Positions 1 through 12,129 of a stretch of 64,000 bases of DNA are shown here, in pieces (within the stretch, counting starts at the first letter, position 1; each line of letters begins with the position of its first letter). A program made the position numbers and the translations under genes. This DNA is from Torymus aiolomorphi (lineage: Eukaryota > Arthropoda > Insecta > Hymenoptera > Torymidae): contig CM070873.1 in the NCBI GenBank assembly GCA_036365515.1, positions 19,669,757-19,733,756 on the forward strand, read 5' to 3'. The notes under the pieces are model-generated. The model saw nothing but the letters and a program-made list of their open reading frames with translations. It was not told where the DNA came from and made no database searches.

Positions 1-1362
1 TTCTTGTAGATACAGTCACCAAATGCTTAGAAAAAAATTATGAACGAAATCGCTTTTCCGGAAAATCCCCCCAGGGCGATGTACTGTGTCTTAAACCCAC
101 TTTTGAATCTCTGAATAACATGTATTTTGTAGAGAACGTTGAGATGAACTCTCCCAATGAGATATCGCAAGAAAGAAAATGACTGCATATCGTTTTTTAA
201 CCTGAAAGTCTGTACCAGCTGGAGTAGGTACAAAGCGGCTCGGCCAACATAACTTGCGAGATTCGGCTGGGCCCCAATATACGAGTTCCGCTAGAAACCA
301 GCCAGCGAGCCCCGATTTGTGTACCTGTCCCTATTTGGGTGCTCTGTTATTTAAACGCGTCCGAGAACGCGTCATACAAATAAGCTGATACGAAGACAGC
401 ATTGAAATAATTTTCGTTCAAAAATTAATCTGTTTAGCTTTTATAAGATTTAAGTGTCAAATTTTTTTAGTCAGTACTAACATTGCAATAATGCTTTAAA
501 AAGCACAACATGTGATTTGGAAAGATTCATTACTTTTTCTTATTCGAAGGTGCTAAGAAACAACAATAATTTTATAAGAAAATATAATGTATAATAGTAA
601 TTTGAAGTATAAAAAGTAAAAACTTACACAATAACCATTTATAACAAATTTCAAGATGTTTCTCGTATTTTAAATGACTTTGTCCAGTAATACCGCACGC
701 AATCAGCATTTGTGCGTGCCGATAGAGCGTAAACATAACGTTTGTTAGATTATACGTCGCTCAAAAGTGATTGTACAAACTACGTTTTTTCGTGTAGAAA
801 TATTTCATCACGTTATAGAAAAGAGTGTTATAACCTTATTTTTATTAAATTATACTTTTACTGGCAATAGATTTTGGAAGTGAATTCAAAATTAACGTCA
901 AAAAGAAGAAAATTTCATAAGAAGCCGATGCAAAATATATCAATGAACTTCCAAATCGTAGCACGGGTAAATTAGTATATTTTGGTAATAAATATGTGAA
1001 ACGCTAATATATTATCATAATTTGTATATTTATAGGTTTGATTATATTGAAAATGATATTTCTTATGATGATAAAGTAGACTAATCGGGAGCACACAAAC
1101 GTGTACAAGCACATTAATTGGGGGAATACAATTGCGTTCATCGCCGTCTCTTGGGGCACACAAATGTAGGCAAAAATGATTTTTTTTACTTTTAATATAA
1201 CTTTCGATAGAGTTGATATTTTGTAGAAAAAAATATTTCCGTATTTAGATTAAAATTAAACTATCAATAAGTATTAATTTCACATTCGTGCATTGTTAAA
1301 TGAGTTCAAAAAATCGCGACAAACCGGGAAGCTTCCTTAAACGCTAATCGGAACAACTACCC
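1..1362. other. AT-rich DNA, no gene seen
   Basis: I find no credible coding region, RNA gene or element end here; open frames are short and low in complexity. One local signal stands out: the GC-richer stretch at about 262-322, with a run reading ccagccagcgagcccc, is an inverted relative of about 3275-3320 (ctggctggtttctggcgg). The fold-back at 1363-3262 may therefore sit inside a still larger, degraded inverted arrangement. Confidence 0.5.
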
Positions 1363-3262
1363 TTTGCGCTTTTTTCAACTCTCTCATAATCATATGCTGA
1401 GTCTCTTGGAAAAAAACAAAGAACATATATCGATAGATTTTCCCCCTCTTTCCAGTGGTGCTATTGTTTATTCTCTGAAATGCTTTTATGCGGTCAGAAA
1501 CTTGAGTTGAAAGTTCTGGCCGATTTTTCTAAAAGAATACTATTTTTTTTTTTTAAATAAATTTTTTCATTCAAAAGTACAAGTTTTCATCTTCGAAACC
1601 CAAAAATTTCAAGTTGGAGAAATGAAGGGTTCATAAATAATAACATTTAAAAGACGGCGGCGAGTCGCCACGCTTGCTTTGTACGCTACGCCGGAGCGCG
1701 CTGTTGCCGACGTATTTCACTATTTCGTTGTTTCGTACTTAATAAATATCATATAATAAATTTTTCAATCTTTTTTTTTATTATAAGTCAATTCTTGGTG
1801 TTCCATCTTTTGCAATTTTTTGTTAATTTACTAATATCTTGTATCTGAATTTAATTGAATAGGTCTTGTCTCAAATTTAGATTTCTTTACTTTTTGGATA
1901 GGTGAGTATACTTCTAAAGTTTCCGACCATGACAATTGTTATAGTTCAAGCCTCTTAACGTGTGCTAACAGTTTAATAGAATTAAATAATAGAGTTACAG
2001 GAACTCTTTTTGCTGATTTTAACCTTTGTTTTAATTTTAATTCATCGTTTCTAATTCATCATTTGAAGACATCTTTTTTCTCTTTTATATAAACTTAAAA
2101 CTCATATTTTTATTTTCAAACAGTGAAGTTCATATTTATAAACCTTGAGGGAGTACTCATCCAGAGAAGAATTTTTAAATTCTCTTTTAGGTTTCTTGGA
2201 AAAGTACGTCTTTTTTACCAAAAAGCGGCAAAATCATTTCACTGCAACACTAATCAGTGTAGTTTGGCAGCATTAGTCCTTTATTATAGAGAATTAAATT
2301 TTAAAACTTAAAAAAGCATGATACTTTTTTGAGACAATTTATCTCGTGCTGCCGTAGCAGTTTATCTAAAAAATTATAATCAATTACCCTAATAAAAAAC
2401 TCTCTTGATTTCGCCAAAAAAGATATTTGTTTCACTGATGGAACTGGGCAATACTATAAAAACAAATACGACTTCCATAATCTTTTTCATCATTTTGAAG
2501 ATTTTTCTGTTGAAGCAGAGCAGCGCTTTCGCGCAACCGCGTACGGAAAAATGCATGAGAATTGATTGGGCCGCTTCTTGGTCAATAGGGACGAACTTTT
2601 CCAAGAAACCCAGAGAAGTTAAAAATGTCCTTTTGGATAAAAACTCCCTCAAGGTTTGTGAATATGAAGATCGCTGTTTGAAAAAAAAAGAATTAGTTTT
2701 AAGTTTATATAAAAGAGAAAAAAGATGTATATGATCAAAACCGAAACAAAGGTTAAAATCATCAAAAAAAGTTCCTGTAACACTATCATTTCATTTTATT
2801 AACCTTTAGACTGCGGACCTGACTCATATATGAGCCAGCTGTGACCTTGAAAACTCGCTTCGACATATTAGATATTTATATAAATAAATTTTACCTTTTA
2901 AAAATATTCATTTTTAACGTAAAAATGCCAGCAGTCTAAAGGTTAAACTGTTGCAACGCCCCGCCGTCTTTTTAATTTAATTACTTATGAACCCTTCATT
3001 TCTCCAACTTGAAAATTTGGGGTTTTGAAACTGAAGACTTGTACTTTCGAATGAAAAAAGTTCAAAAAAAAAAAAACATGTTTTTCTTTTAGAAAAATCG
3101 GTCCGACCTTTCAACTCAAGTTTTTGAGCTAAAAAAGCATTTCGGAGAATAAACAATAGCATAACTGGAAAGAGGAGAAAAAATGTATCAATATATGTTC
3201 ACTGTTTTTTTCCGAGAGACTTATCATATGATTGCGAGCGAGTTGAACAGAGCGCATTTTAC
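1363..3262. repeat. 1.9-kb fold-back (long inverted repeat) element
   Basis: The left arm (about 1363-2300) and the right arm (about 2395-3262) are imperfect reverse complements. Paired landmarks are the T-rich stretch with tttcaagttggagaaatgaa near 1610 against ttcatttctccaacttgaaa near 2995; the arms near 2080-2230 against 2590-2730 (both carry a ttatataaac/gtttatataa pair); and tctctcataatcatatg near 1380 against catatgattgcgagcg near 3225. The centre lies near 2345. The two arms have diverged by substitutions and small indels. No transposase is encoded. It may be a fold-back transposon or a non-autonomous TIR element; I could not fix a target-site duplication. Confidence 0.65.
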
Positions 3263-4259
3263 GCGAAAAAGGCTCGGCTTGCGCCCGCTGGCTGGTTTCT
3301 GGCGGACGCTTCGTTATGCACTATAAGTGTACCAATCAGCACGAAGTGCCTCGCAGCTCGCGAGTCGTCTGCGCCCGAATACGCCCTATGAGTGTACTGG
3401 TCGGCGCGAAGTGGGGGAATTGGGAGAAAGACGGGCTCGGCCAGCGCAGCACGCGAGAGCTATCTGCGCTCGAATATATATATATATACAAACAGCAAGC
3501 TGCCGGAGGGGAAAGGGGAGCGGAGCCTGAGGCCGCGTGCTGCGGTTTCGGCGGCAATGTTGTCATATGAGCGTGCACGTGCTGACTGTCGCTTTGACTC
3601 TCGAGAGCCGTTTTTCAGTTTCTAACGATTCTACCTGGCCCAGGAGTTGGAAATTTTTTCGCTTCTGTCTACCCATTTATGCAATTGGATAAAATAACCA
3701 TCGCTTTTTATAGAGTTTGATTCGTAGACCCTAAATTTCGAGGTTACAATTTAACAAAATTGTTTTTTAAAAACCTTGATTTTAATGCATTTCTTTAAAC
3801 CAAAACTTAATTTAAACAAATAGAAACAATCTATTGCGATCAGAATAATTGTTTCTTCAAAATTCAGTCAATTATAAGATTTAAATGTTGCATTCGACAT
3901 CTACGAAGAACCAGTATTCAAAGAGTTATAAATTTTTCAAATATTAATTTTCAGTATTTAAGAGATTTTTTATTATAGTCAAAAAATTAAACATAGAGTA
4001 GAAATTATTTATTACAGTTGCTTACCGTTTACCATCTAAAAAGAGATGTGCATAGTTAATATTACTTTGTATTATAAATAATTCACGTTAATATGCGAGT
4101 AAATCTCAGGAACTCTTAACTTATTGGGAATTCCAAAGTTTATGCAGTCAAATGAACTAAAGCTCAAAATTTTTGCCCTTCAATAAAAAATAAAAAAACA
4201 ATTATAAATAATGGTAAAGAACCAGCTGCGTACACAAAATTAAAAAAAGGTCGAAAAAT
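3263..4259. other. GC-richer patch with a short direct repeat, then featureless AT-rich DNA
   Basis: Two related segments near 3318-3350 and 3387-3412 share the pattern ctat(a/g)agtgtac followed by cgaagtg, a roughly 70-bp direct repeat. A short (TA)n run lies near 3476-3488. Overlapping frames are open here on both strands, but they look like products of base composition, not genes. From 3640 to 4259 I see nothing recognisable. Confidence 0.4.
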
Positions 4260-6120
4260 CAGTCATTTTTAGGCACGACCGCTTCTCGGGAGAGCCTTAT
4301 ATTTTCGTCAGGGCGAAAATTGTAACACTTCAAATTCTGAAAATTTACAACATAAAAACTATTTTCCACCCAAAAGAAGTACATTTTAAGCGTTTTCAGA
4401 GATGTATGTATGTCTGTACGTATGTATGTGATCAAGTAACCCGATTATCTCAGCGAAATTTCGACGGATCCAAACGGGCTTTGGGGAATATACTCGTCTA
4501 ATTATAAGTAACTGACAGTTCTCTACCGAGCCAAATCGATCGACAAATAAAAAAACGCCAGAGCAAATAAAAATTTGAAAAAATCGATTTTTGAGCATAC
4601 GGTGAACAAAATTAAATTTAAGTCAAAAACAACAAATGCATCTACTAAAACTAATTAAAAGACGTCTTTTTTACATTGAACATTTTTTTCTATGAACAAT
4701 TTTTAACAATGTAATAGCGAAAAAATCGCTAAAATCATCAAAAATAGTCGTTTTTTTGCTATTACTTTACAGGATTTGAATTTACACAAAAATGTTAAAT
4801 ACAAAAGTTATAGATAAAATTGAAACAAAACTTTTTCCTATTCGACATTTTTTTGTATGATCAATTCCTGATGAGTTAAATTCAAAAAAACGGTTTTTAA
4901 CGCCTAAATGTACATAAAATGGCTGATTTTCGTTTATAACTGAGCAGAATTTGGCTTTACACAAAAATTTTAAATGTAAAAGTTATAGATAATATTAAAA
5001 CAAAACTTTTTTATATTGAACATTTTTTGCTACGACCAATTTCTGACGAGTTAAATCCAAAGAAACGATTTTTAACGGCTAAATATACCTAAAATCGCCG
5101 ATTTTCGTTTATAACGTAGCAGGATTTGATTTTATACAAACAAAAGTTATAGATAATATTTGTCCCATTTAACATTTTCATGTACAATCAGACCCAGACG
5201 AACTAAACTTATAAAAATGATTTTTTAGACACGACCGCTTCTCGGGAGAGCCTTATATTTTCACTAGAGCGAAAATTGTAACACTTCAAAAACGAACAAT
5301 TTGTTGCATAAAAACTATTTTTCACCCAGAATTAGTTCATTTTAGGCGTTTTTTATGGTGTATGTGTGTATGTCCGTTCGTATGTAGTCAAGTTTATGGA
5401 ATATCTCAGCGAATTTCCAATAGATCTTAACAAATTTTGGCCCAGATACTCGTCTAATTATAAGTAAGCTCCAGTCTTATACCGAACCGAATCGATCAAC
5501 AAATAAAAAAACGCCAGAACAAATAAAAATTTGAAAAAATCGATTTTTGAACATAATGTGAACAAAATTAATTTTACGTCAAAAAACAACAAATGCATCT
5601 GCTAAAACTAATTAAAACACGTCTTTTTTACATGGAAAATTGTTTTCTATGAACAATATTTAACAATGTAATAGCGAAAAAACCGCTAAAATCATCAAAA
5701 ATAGTCGTTTTTTTTTTGCTATTTCTTTACAGGATTTGATTTTACACAATAATGTTAAATATAAAAGTTATAGATAATATTAAAACAAAACTTTTTTCTG
5801 TTAAACATTTTTCTGTACAATCAATTCCTGACGAGTTGAACTCATAAAAACGATTTTTAACGCCTAAATATACATAAAATGGACGATTTTCTGCTATAAC
5901 TTGACAGGATTTGATTTTACACAAAAATTTTGAATGTAAAAGTTATAGATAATTAAAACAAAACTTTTTCCTATGAAACATTTTTTTGTACAATCAATTC
6001 CCGACGAGTTAAATCCAAACAATTTTTAACGCCAAAACATACATAAAATGGACGATTTTCGCTTATTTCAACGATTTGACTTTACACAAAAATATTAAAT
6101 GCAAAAGATATAAGTATGGA
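4260..6120. repeat. Two tandem copies of a ~955-bp AT-rich repeat with internal subrepeats
   Basis: The segment beginning acgaccgcttctcgggagag occurs at 4276 and again at 5231, and the following DNA matches in order: the tatgtatgt-like runs, the atctcagcgaa motif and the caaataaaaaaacgccag motif. This gives a direct duplication with a period of about 955 bp. Within each copy a shorter unit of about 150 bp recurs, recognised by gttatagataa, by aaaacttttt and by gacgagttaaa. No coding potential is evident. It resembles a satellite or the body of a non-autonomous element. Confidence 0.65.
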
Positions 6121-7139
6121 TAACATCTAAACAAAACTTTTCCCCAATTAATATTTTAATGTAAAATCAATCCTGATTATTTAAACCTATAAATACGACA
6201 CTTTACATATTCAATTTTCGCTTATTTAACATGATTCGATTTGACAAAGAATTATTCAATGCAATAGCTTTAAATAATATCGCAAAAATCAATATAACAT
6301 TCGAAAGATCATATAATTATAAAAATATAATCATAAGATATAAAATTACATTTAATTACAATGTTAAAATAGTACATTACGATACTGCCACTGAAGTCAC
6401 ATGTATCGTACGATATTTTATATCACGTTTACCTAAGTCCGCTGTCACGCCTATCCGTACCTTAATCAGTCTACTCGCTACGCTCGCGCGCTAACCTCAC
6501 GGTGCAATAATCGACTACTTAAGTCACGGGTAGGCGTGACTTAAGTGTGAACTTAGGTCACACTGTGCTATAAAATGAGATAAACACATTGAAAACATAA
6601 TTTAAAAAAAAGAAATATCTACTGTTTACAAACTGCCAAATATTATGTAAACTAAAACACTATTAAAAATATATAATAAGAAATATAAATTGATGTTGAA
6701 GTAACAAAAATTAAAAGATTAAATCCGTAAATGTTTTTTTACTTAAAATTGTTCTAAGTTGGCCCAAGAAACAAATTATTTTTTTCTAAAACTTGGTCGT
6801 AGACAGGCAGCTAATATTGTATATAATCTAATCTTCTATTAACAATGTGATTAATAGAAGTTCTTCAAGTTTAAACCTTAAAAATAAAATTAAAAAACAA
6901 AGATTAAATTTTTGATTAAATATAAAATTGAGCCAAAGAATAAGCAAATATAATATTCCATCCTCACGACTCGTAACCATATTCCTGATATCACACATTA
7001 AATGATATTCGATGACGAATGAATCTACGAAATCATTTTGTGACCATGAATGAAAATCCTTGAGGATATAGTTATTATGTTGAAATGTCCCATCTAAATA
7101 AAACAAAATAAAAGAAACAATAAAGTTTGTTGTTGGTAG
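6121..7139. other. AT-rich DNA with one small inverted repeat
   Basis: No gene is seen. Near 6441-6455 gtcacgcctatccgt faces acgggtaggcgtgac at about 6526-6540, making an imperfect hairpin with an ~70-bp loop; similar sequence (taagtcac, aggtcacac) follows. The rest is AT-rich and featureless. The 145-residue frame that enters from the GC-rich patch at 7140-7265 has no recognisable domain. Confidence 0.4.
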
Positions 7140-7262
7140 GCAATGAGGTATGGCGGGTTTGATGTGGGGCGCAGGGCGGGGTCCAGGGGCAGAGCCCCTG
7201 GTGGGGGTGTAGGGGGCGAAGCCCCCACTAAGGGGGCTGTGGGGGGCGAAGCCCCCCCCCCC
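7140..7262. repeat. Cluster of GC-rich hairpins (Helitron-end-like)
   Basis: Three perfect or near-perfect short hairpins occur in about 120 bp: ccaggggcagagcccctgg near 7182, gggggcgaagccccc near 7211, and ggggggcgaagcccccc near 7241. The same hairpin style (G-run, cgaag or cggag loop, C-run) occurs at 8745, 14721, 14770 and 22836, where it is followed by CTAGT, as at Helitron 3' ends. Here the CTAGT is absent, so this may be a derived or internal copy. Confidence 0.4.
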
Positions 7263-7289
7263 CACCTGAAATAAAATTACTGATATATT

Positions 7290-7351
<62 letters not shown>

Positions 7352-7561
7352 TGTGTGTGTGTGTGTTTTATGTTAGTTTCCAGGACATTCCAGATGTTTA
7401 ACGTTGGTTTCGAGGACATTTATTAGTTTTGGGGACAGTCCCTGAATCTACATATGTTTAACGTCAGTTTTGAGGACATCGGCCCCCATAAGAGACATTC
7501 TTTCTTTAGTCACGTATAGGTATACAGTAACATGGGGTCCTGGGAACTAACGTTATACAAG

Positions 7562-7600
<39 letters not shown>

Positions 7601-7860
7601 CTATAGTATATAGTTGTAAGAGGCTTGTAGGGTACCCAGCCCCTCCGACCCCTCCTTCCCCCTCCTTACAGCCCCTCCTCAACCACTCCTCAAAATAACG
7701 GAAAAATGAGACTAGAAATAGGAGTTTTTAGTATTACATTTGCTCCTCAAAACCCCTCCTCCCCCCTCCACCGCCCTCCTCCTCGCGCCTCATCCCCCCT
7801 CCTCCTCCCCTCCTCTTAATATTGCATTGTTTTTCTCATTTTGTTATACATTCCATATAT
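7290..7860. repeat. (TA)n and (TG)n microsatellites followed by a C-rich CCCCTCC tract
   Basis: A (TA)n run with an adjoining (TG)n run spans about 7290-7367, and a second (TA)n run spans about 7566-7600. From 7635 to 7815 the strand is dominated by cccctcc and cctcctc words. The arrangement (TA)n, then ttgtaag, then C-rich DNA is mirrored at 15,930-16,330, where a G-rich/C-rich tract flanks a similar ctatataatatagg motif. The G-rich strand could form quadruplexes. Confidence 0.6.
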
Positions 7861-7982
7861 ATTACGAATGATTTGATATTGTTAATATTATTGAGGTTGT
7901 TTCTATATTATTAAATAATTATAATATCAAATGTTATCAATTATAAGGTCAAGTTTAAAAAATTTGTATAAGTTCCCCGTTC

Positions 7983-8740
7983 CCCTAGCGGAAATCAAAA
8001 ATGTTAAAAAAGTGTAATAAACTGTGAAAAAACGTAAGAAATCGTAAGAAAATGTAAGTAATCGTATATTTATATTGGATTTCGGTCGTTTTTTACACTT
8101 TCTTACATTTTCTTACATATTTTTACAGTTTCTTACATTTTCTTACCGTTTTTTACTTTTTTAAAATTTGGCATTTTTTCATTTATTTTAACGTAACGTA
8201 AAAAAGTGTAAAAAAATGTAAAAAACGAATGAAAAGATATAATAAAATGTAAGAAAGTGTAACACTTTACAGTTTCTTACAGAAACTTATATTTTTTTAC
8301 ATAATTTTACAGTTCTATACAATTTATTACATTTTTTCACATTTTATTACATATTTTATTTTTTATTTCGTTAGAACCAAAATATGAAAAACTGTAAATA
8401 AGTGTCAAAAAAGAACGAAAAAATGTAATCAAACATGAGAAAGTGTAACACTTTATAGTTTTTTACAGAAACTTACATTTTTTTACATAATTTTACATTT
8501 CTATACAATTTATTACATTTTTCCGCCTTTTATTATATATTATATTTTTTATCACCTTGGAACCAAAACATAAAAAAATGTGAAAAAAAATAATACAAGA
8601 AAATTTAAGAACGTGGATCACTTTATAGTTTGTTACAGACACTTACATTTTTTTACATCATTTTACATTTCTATACAAATTATTACATTTTTTGCCTTTT
8701 ATTATATATTTAATTTTTTACTTCGTTAGAACTAACATAT
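7983..8740. mobile_element. 10-nt-word palindromic element with CCCTAGCGGAAAT end
   Basis: This begins with ccctagcggaaat and continues as an array of degenerate 10-nt words (gtaagaaaat-like on one side, atttttttac/attttcttac-like on the other) arranged around a motif that reads ttggatttcgg at about 8077. The same word set, end motif and central motif recur in several other elements of this window (see 22860-23471 and 27669-28245). It carries no coding capacity. One of these elements has a visible empty site, which supports treating the family as mobile. Confidence 0.6.
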
Positions 8741-8743
8741 CTA

Positions 8744-8764
8744 ACTAGGGGGGCTGCGCCCCTC
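8744..8764 (-). other. Helitron-like 3' end (hairpin plus CTAGT)
   Basis: On the minus strand this reads GGGGCGCAGCCCC followed by CCTAGT, that is a short GC stem-loop just before a CTRRT terminus, the classical arrangement of a Helitron 3' end. The inverted copy at 22836-22854 has the same structure. The sequence on the inner side (8765-9287) would be the terminal part of that element. No Rep/helicase gene is linked directly. Confidence 0.45.
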
Positions 8765-9287
8765 TATATAGATATATACAAAGTCAATTACAAAAAAATA
8801 CTCGCGGCATATATGCACATATACACCTTCACCGCGAAAAGGAGAAAAACAGAAGGAGAAAGCTCAATACTGATATGGCTTAGCCCTGCGACCTGCGTGC
8901 ATGAGTACTATTGCAGCAGTCGTAACGGCTACCTCGGCTAGGCTACGTTCGCACACTAAGTACCTACAGCGGAAAAACACACGCGACTCGCGCGACCGCG
9001 AGTGCTCCCTGTGTATAAGATATATCTATAGGATAAGATATGGACCCCGCGCGCTTTCCGCTACTCTATAGCGAGTAGTGCTAGTGCGGCATGCCGTTGA
9101 GCGCGTGTGTCCATGGTGTATTGCTATGTGTGATGTCAACAATCGCATCCCTGGTGAATGTCATTCCTTTCATCGTGTCCGCCGATTAACGATGATTCAA
9201 AGATGGGAAGGCAGTGTTTCAACGTCGAGGGCAGATTTAGTAAGCCCTTTCACGTTCCTAACCTCTCTGATGGGTGAGCTGATGGTA

Positions 9288-10229
9288 ATTTCTCTTGTTG
9301 CAGATATCTGTGGCAGGGAGAGTAGTATAAACGACGGGCACTGCTGCAGACTGTTTCTTGGGTGTGGAAATGTTGTCTGGGTCATCTATTTATTAATTAA
9401 TGTGTGGTTTCTAGGTGCTCAACTTTCCTTGTTTGGCTCTGATACCAATGACTATGTGTACAGTTAATCTGTTGCTTGTTAACAACGGTTGAAGGTCTCC
9501 ACCAATCCTTCCCCATTAGTGGTTACAGGTAGCTGGTACAGCGAGTGAACAACATCCATTGCTGAAGACTTTTTATTTGCATGGTATGTTTTTTGTGTCC
9601 TCTATTTATTAGTCATATGTGATTTTTAGGAGCTCAACTCTCCTCGGTTATCCCACAGAATAGGGACTGATCTGCTGCTCATGTATTTTGTTGATCCCTA
9701 GGCTGAGGCAGTCCCTGATATTGATACACAATTGACGGTCTCTGTCAGTACCTTCCTCCTAGGTGGCGTGGTTACTGACGTAAAACAGACTGGCATCCAT
9801 GGAATAGTGCCAGCCTAGACCGTCCAGCCCTATTTTGCTGCTTCTGCAGCTCTAAGTGATCTTCGAGTGTTAGTGCTTTAGAGTGTGAGGGGATAGGTAA
9901 TAGGAACTGGGGGATATAAAAGTGCTGTGTGTGTGATTCAATGCAATACGGGTAGCTAGTTGTCCCTGGTAATATTAGCTCGTCTAGTTAATTTCCAAGT
10001 TTAGTCAGGGTATAAGAACTCGTTTCAGGATATCTGTTGTATTAAAATACATCACTATGTATTTCGCAGACTTCTATCCACCTATTTAATAGTTTCCTAT
10101 ACAGTGTAAGACTGACAGAGTCAGCTAGAACATTGCATTTTTTATGCATTGAAATTCATCATATTACAAAATTTATATAGCACATACATTACACAGAAGT
10201 TTTTTTTGTAATTATGGTTGGTTGATGCA
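9288..10229. other. No gene seen; weak two-copy repeat
   Basis: I do not recognise a gene. A partial direct repeat is visible: tctatttattaattaatgtg with ggtgctcaactttcc (9385-9427) resembles tctatttattagtcatatg with ggagctcaactctcc (9600-9644), each followed about 60-120 bp later by a gtctc(c/t) motif. The 129-residue frame starting in the inverted-repeat arm runs into this region but has no recognisable domain. Confidence 0.4.
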
Positions 10230-11112
10230 GTTCAAAATGAAAAATTTATAATAAAAAATGCAATAGATAAAAATAGCATGTTTAAAAATATAAAAATGTA
10301 AGAAAACATAAAAAATTTGTTAATACATAATAAAATGTAAAAAATTGTAAATAAATGAAAAAATACGTAATAGAACGTATAGAAATATAAATAAACAAAA
10401 AATACGCAATAAAATGTAAAAGAAAGTAAAAAGACGTGAGAAAGTGTAATAAAATATAATAAAGCGTAGGAATATGTAAAATAATGTAAAAAGAGGTGAA
10501 AAGGTGTAATAAAATATAATAAAGCGTAGGAATATGTAAAAAAATGTAAAAAGACGTGAAAAAGTATAACAAAATATAAAAAACCGTAAAAAAGTATAAA
10601 AAAGGTATAATAAAGTGTAGGAATATGTGATGAAAAGTAAAAAAAATGTAAAAAAATGTAAAAAGTCGTCAAAAAGTATAACAAAATATAAAAAGCCGTA
10701 AAAAAGTATAAAAAAGTATAATTATGTGTAGGAATATGTAATATAAAGAAAAAAAATATAAAACGACGTGAAAAAATTGTAACAAAATATAATAATGTAT
10801 AAGAATTTGTAAAAAATTGTAAAAAACTGTAAAGTAATTTTATAATTAAGGATAAAAATGAAAAAGTAATAAAATGTAAATAAATGTAATAAATAAATGT
10901 AAGGAAACGTAAGATACTAAAAAAAAATTAAAAATTGTAATAAAATGTAAGAAAGTGTACGAAAACGTAAAAAGTGTCCGAAATCCAACAAAAAAGTACA
11001 CTTACTTACTTTTGTTTACATTTTCTTACATTTTCTTACACTAATTTACATTTTCATACCTTTTTCTTACATTTACTTACGGTTTTTTACATTTTATAAT
11101 TTCCGCCAGGGT
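10230..11112. mobile_element. 10-nt-word array ending in TTTCCGCCAGGG
   Basis: The stretch is built of words close to gtaaaaaaat and gtaataaaat on the plus strand up to about 10,960. There a gtccgaaatccaac motif occurs, after which the words switch to the reverse-complement type (acattttctt). It closes with tttccgccaggg at 11101-11112. Long apparent open frames on the minus strand (150 and 96 residues, rich in F, Y and L) are only translations of the words. The left boundary is not clear. Confidence 0.55.
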
Positions 11113-11496
11113 CCTTTTTGCATGTAAGAAGCCTTAATCACATCAGGGTATGACTTTAATAACGTTACTAATGATTATAGTTTAATCTAATAATAATACA
11201 TTAATACTATAAATATAGTGTATTTAATATGACTAAAATAATTTTTTTTTAACAAAATGTCGATATTTTAGAAATAGCACAAACAATTATTGATAATAAA
11301 TCCCTATCTTTTTGGTTTCTTAACAAATTTTAATTATCAAGGTCTCATTTTATTCTTTCACGGGGACTTGCCCAAGGAAAAATTCAAAATTATTCAAGAC
11401 CCAGAAAGTTATAGCCAATTGAAGATAATTATTTTTATAACCTCATTCGTGATTTTATAAACAATTATAGCTACCTTAAATGTTATCAAATGTATT

Positions 11497-11989
11497 GGAG
11501 GGTGTACGTAAGCGCTGTGCGGTACTGTGCTGTGCGATGCTGCGTGATGCCCGTGTTATTGGTGCGTTGGCTACTTACGGAACTACTTTTCTGATTGGTC
11601 GGTATTTAAACATCAACCAATCAGCGGCGTAGTTCTATAAGTAGCCAATGCACCAACAGCACGACATCGGAAACGCACCACACAGCACAGTACAGCGCTT
11701 ATGTACACTCTTCCTAAGGTCACGTTTAAAAAATTTGTATAAGTTCGCCTTTCCTTAAATGTTATCAAATGTATTGGAGGGTGTACGTAAGCGCTGTATG
11801 GTACTGTGCTGTGCGATGCTGCGTGATGCCCGTGTTATTGGTGCGTTGGCTACTTACGGAACTACTTTTCTGATTAATCCATATTTAAACATCAACCAAT
11901 CAGCGGCGTAGTTCTACAAGTAGTCAATGCACCAACAGCACCGGCATCGGAAACGCACCGCACAGCACAGCGCTTATGTACACTCTTCC
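11497..11989. mobile_element. Two tandem copies of a ~215-bp TIR element (MITE)
   Basis: Copies at 11497-11714 and 11776-11989 each begin ggagggtgtacgtaagcgct and end agcgcttatgtacactcttcc-like, giving terminal inverted repeats of about 25-35 bp. The short linker (taaggtcacgtttaaaa and following DNA) is repeated after each copy, so element plus flank was duplicated with a period of about 279 bp. An internal fold (tacttacggaacta against tagttctataagtag) makes each copy nearly a full hairpin. No coding capacity. The DNA between 11113 and 11496 shows nothing recognisable. Confidence 0.65.
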
Positions 11990-12129
11990 TAAGGTCACGT
12001 TTAAAAATTTGTATAAGTTCGCCTTTTCTTTTTACGTGTAGTCTTAATGTAAGCCTTAGTCATATTAGGGTATGCCTTTAATAACGTGACACATAATGTA
12101 GGACACAAAATAGAACACACCCTCATATG

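Larger units (their letters stand above)
7983..9287 (+). repeat. Left arm of a large inverted repeat (partner 22311-23471)
   Basis: The sequence from ccctagcggaaat (7983) to gagctgatggta (9287) matches the reverse complement of 22311-23471, including the CTAGT hairpin, the actactcgctatagagtag-like stretch near 9060, and an open frame of about 70 residues. The left arm is about 145 bp longer because of extra 10-nt-word DNA near 8150-8300. The inner boundary is sharp: both arms share gatggta and then diverge. The arm is a compound of a 10-nt-word element (7983-8740) and a Helitron-like segment (8744-9287). Confidence 0.75.

Noticed and set aside
7140..7262. Bacterial-type rho-independent terminators or bacterial DNA
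   Set aside because: GC hairpins recur with CTAGT next to eukaryotic Helitron remnants, and the surroundings are clearly insect repeats.
9078..9467. Protein-coding gene of 129 residues
   Set aside because: The frame lies half in the inverted-repeat arm; the partner arm keeps only 72 codons and no domain is recognisable.
10232..10684. Long F/Y/L-rich open frames on the minus strand
   Set aside because: They are translations of 10-nt T-rich words and shift with the words; no sign of a protein.
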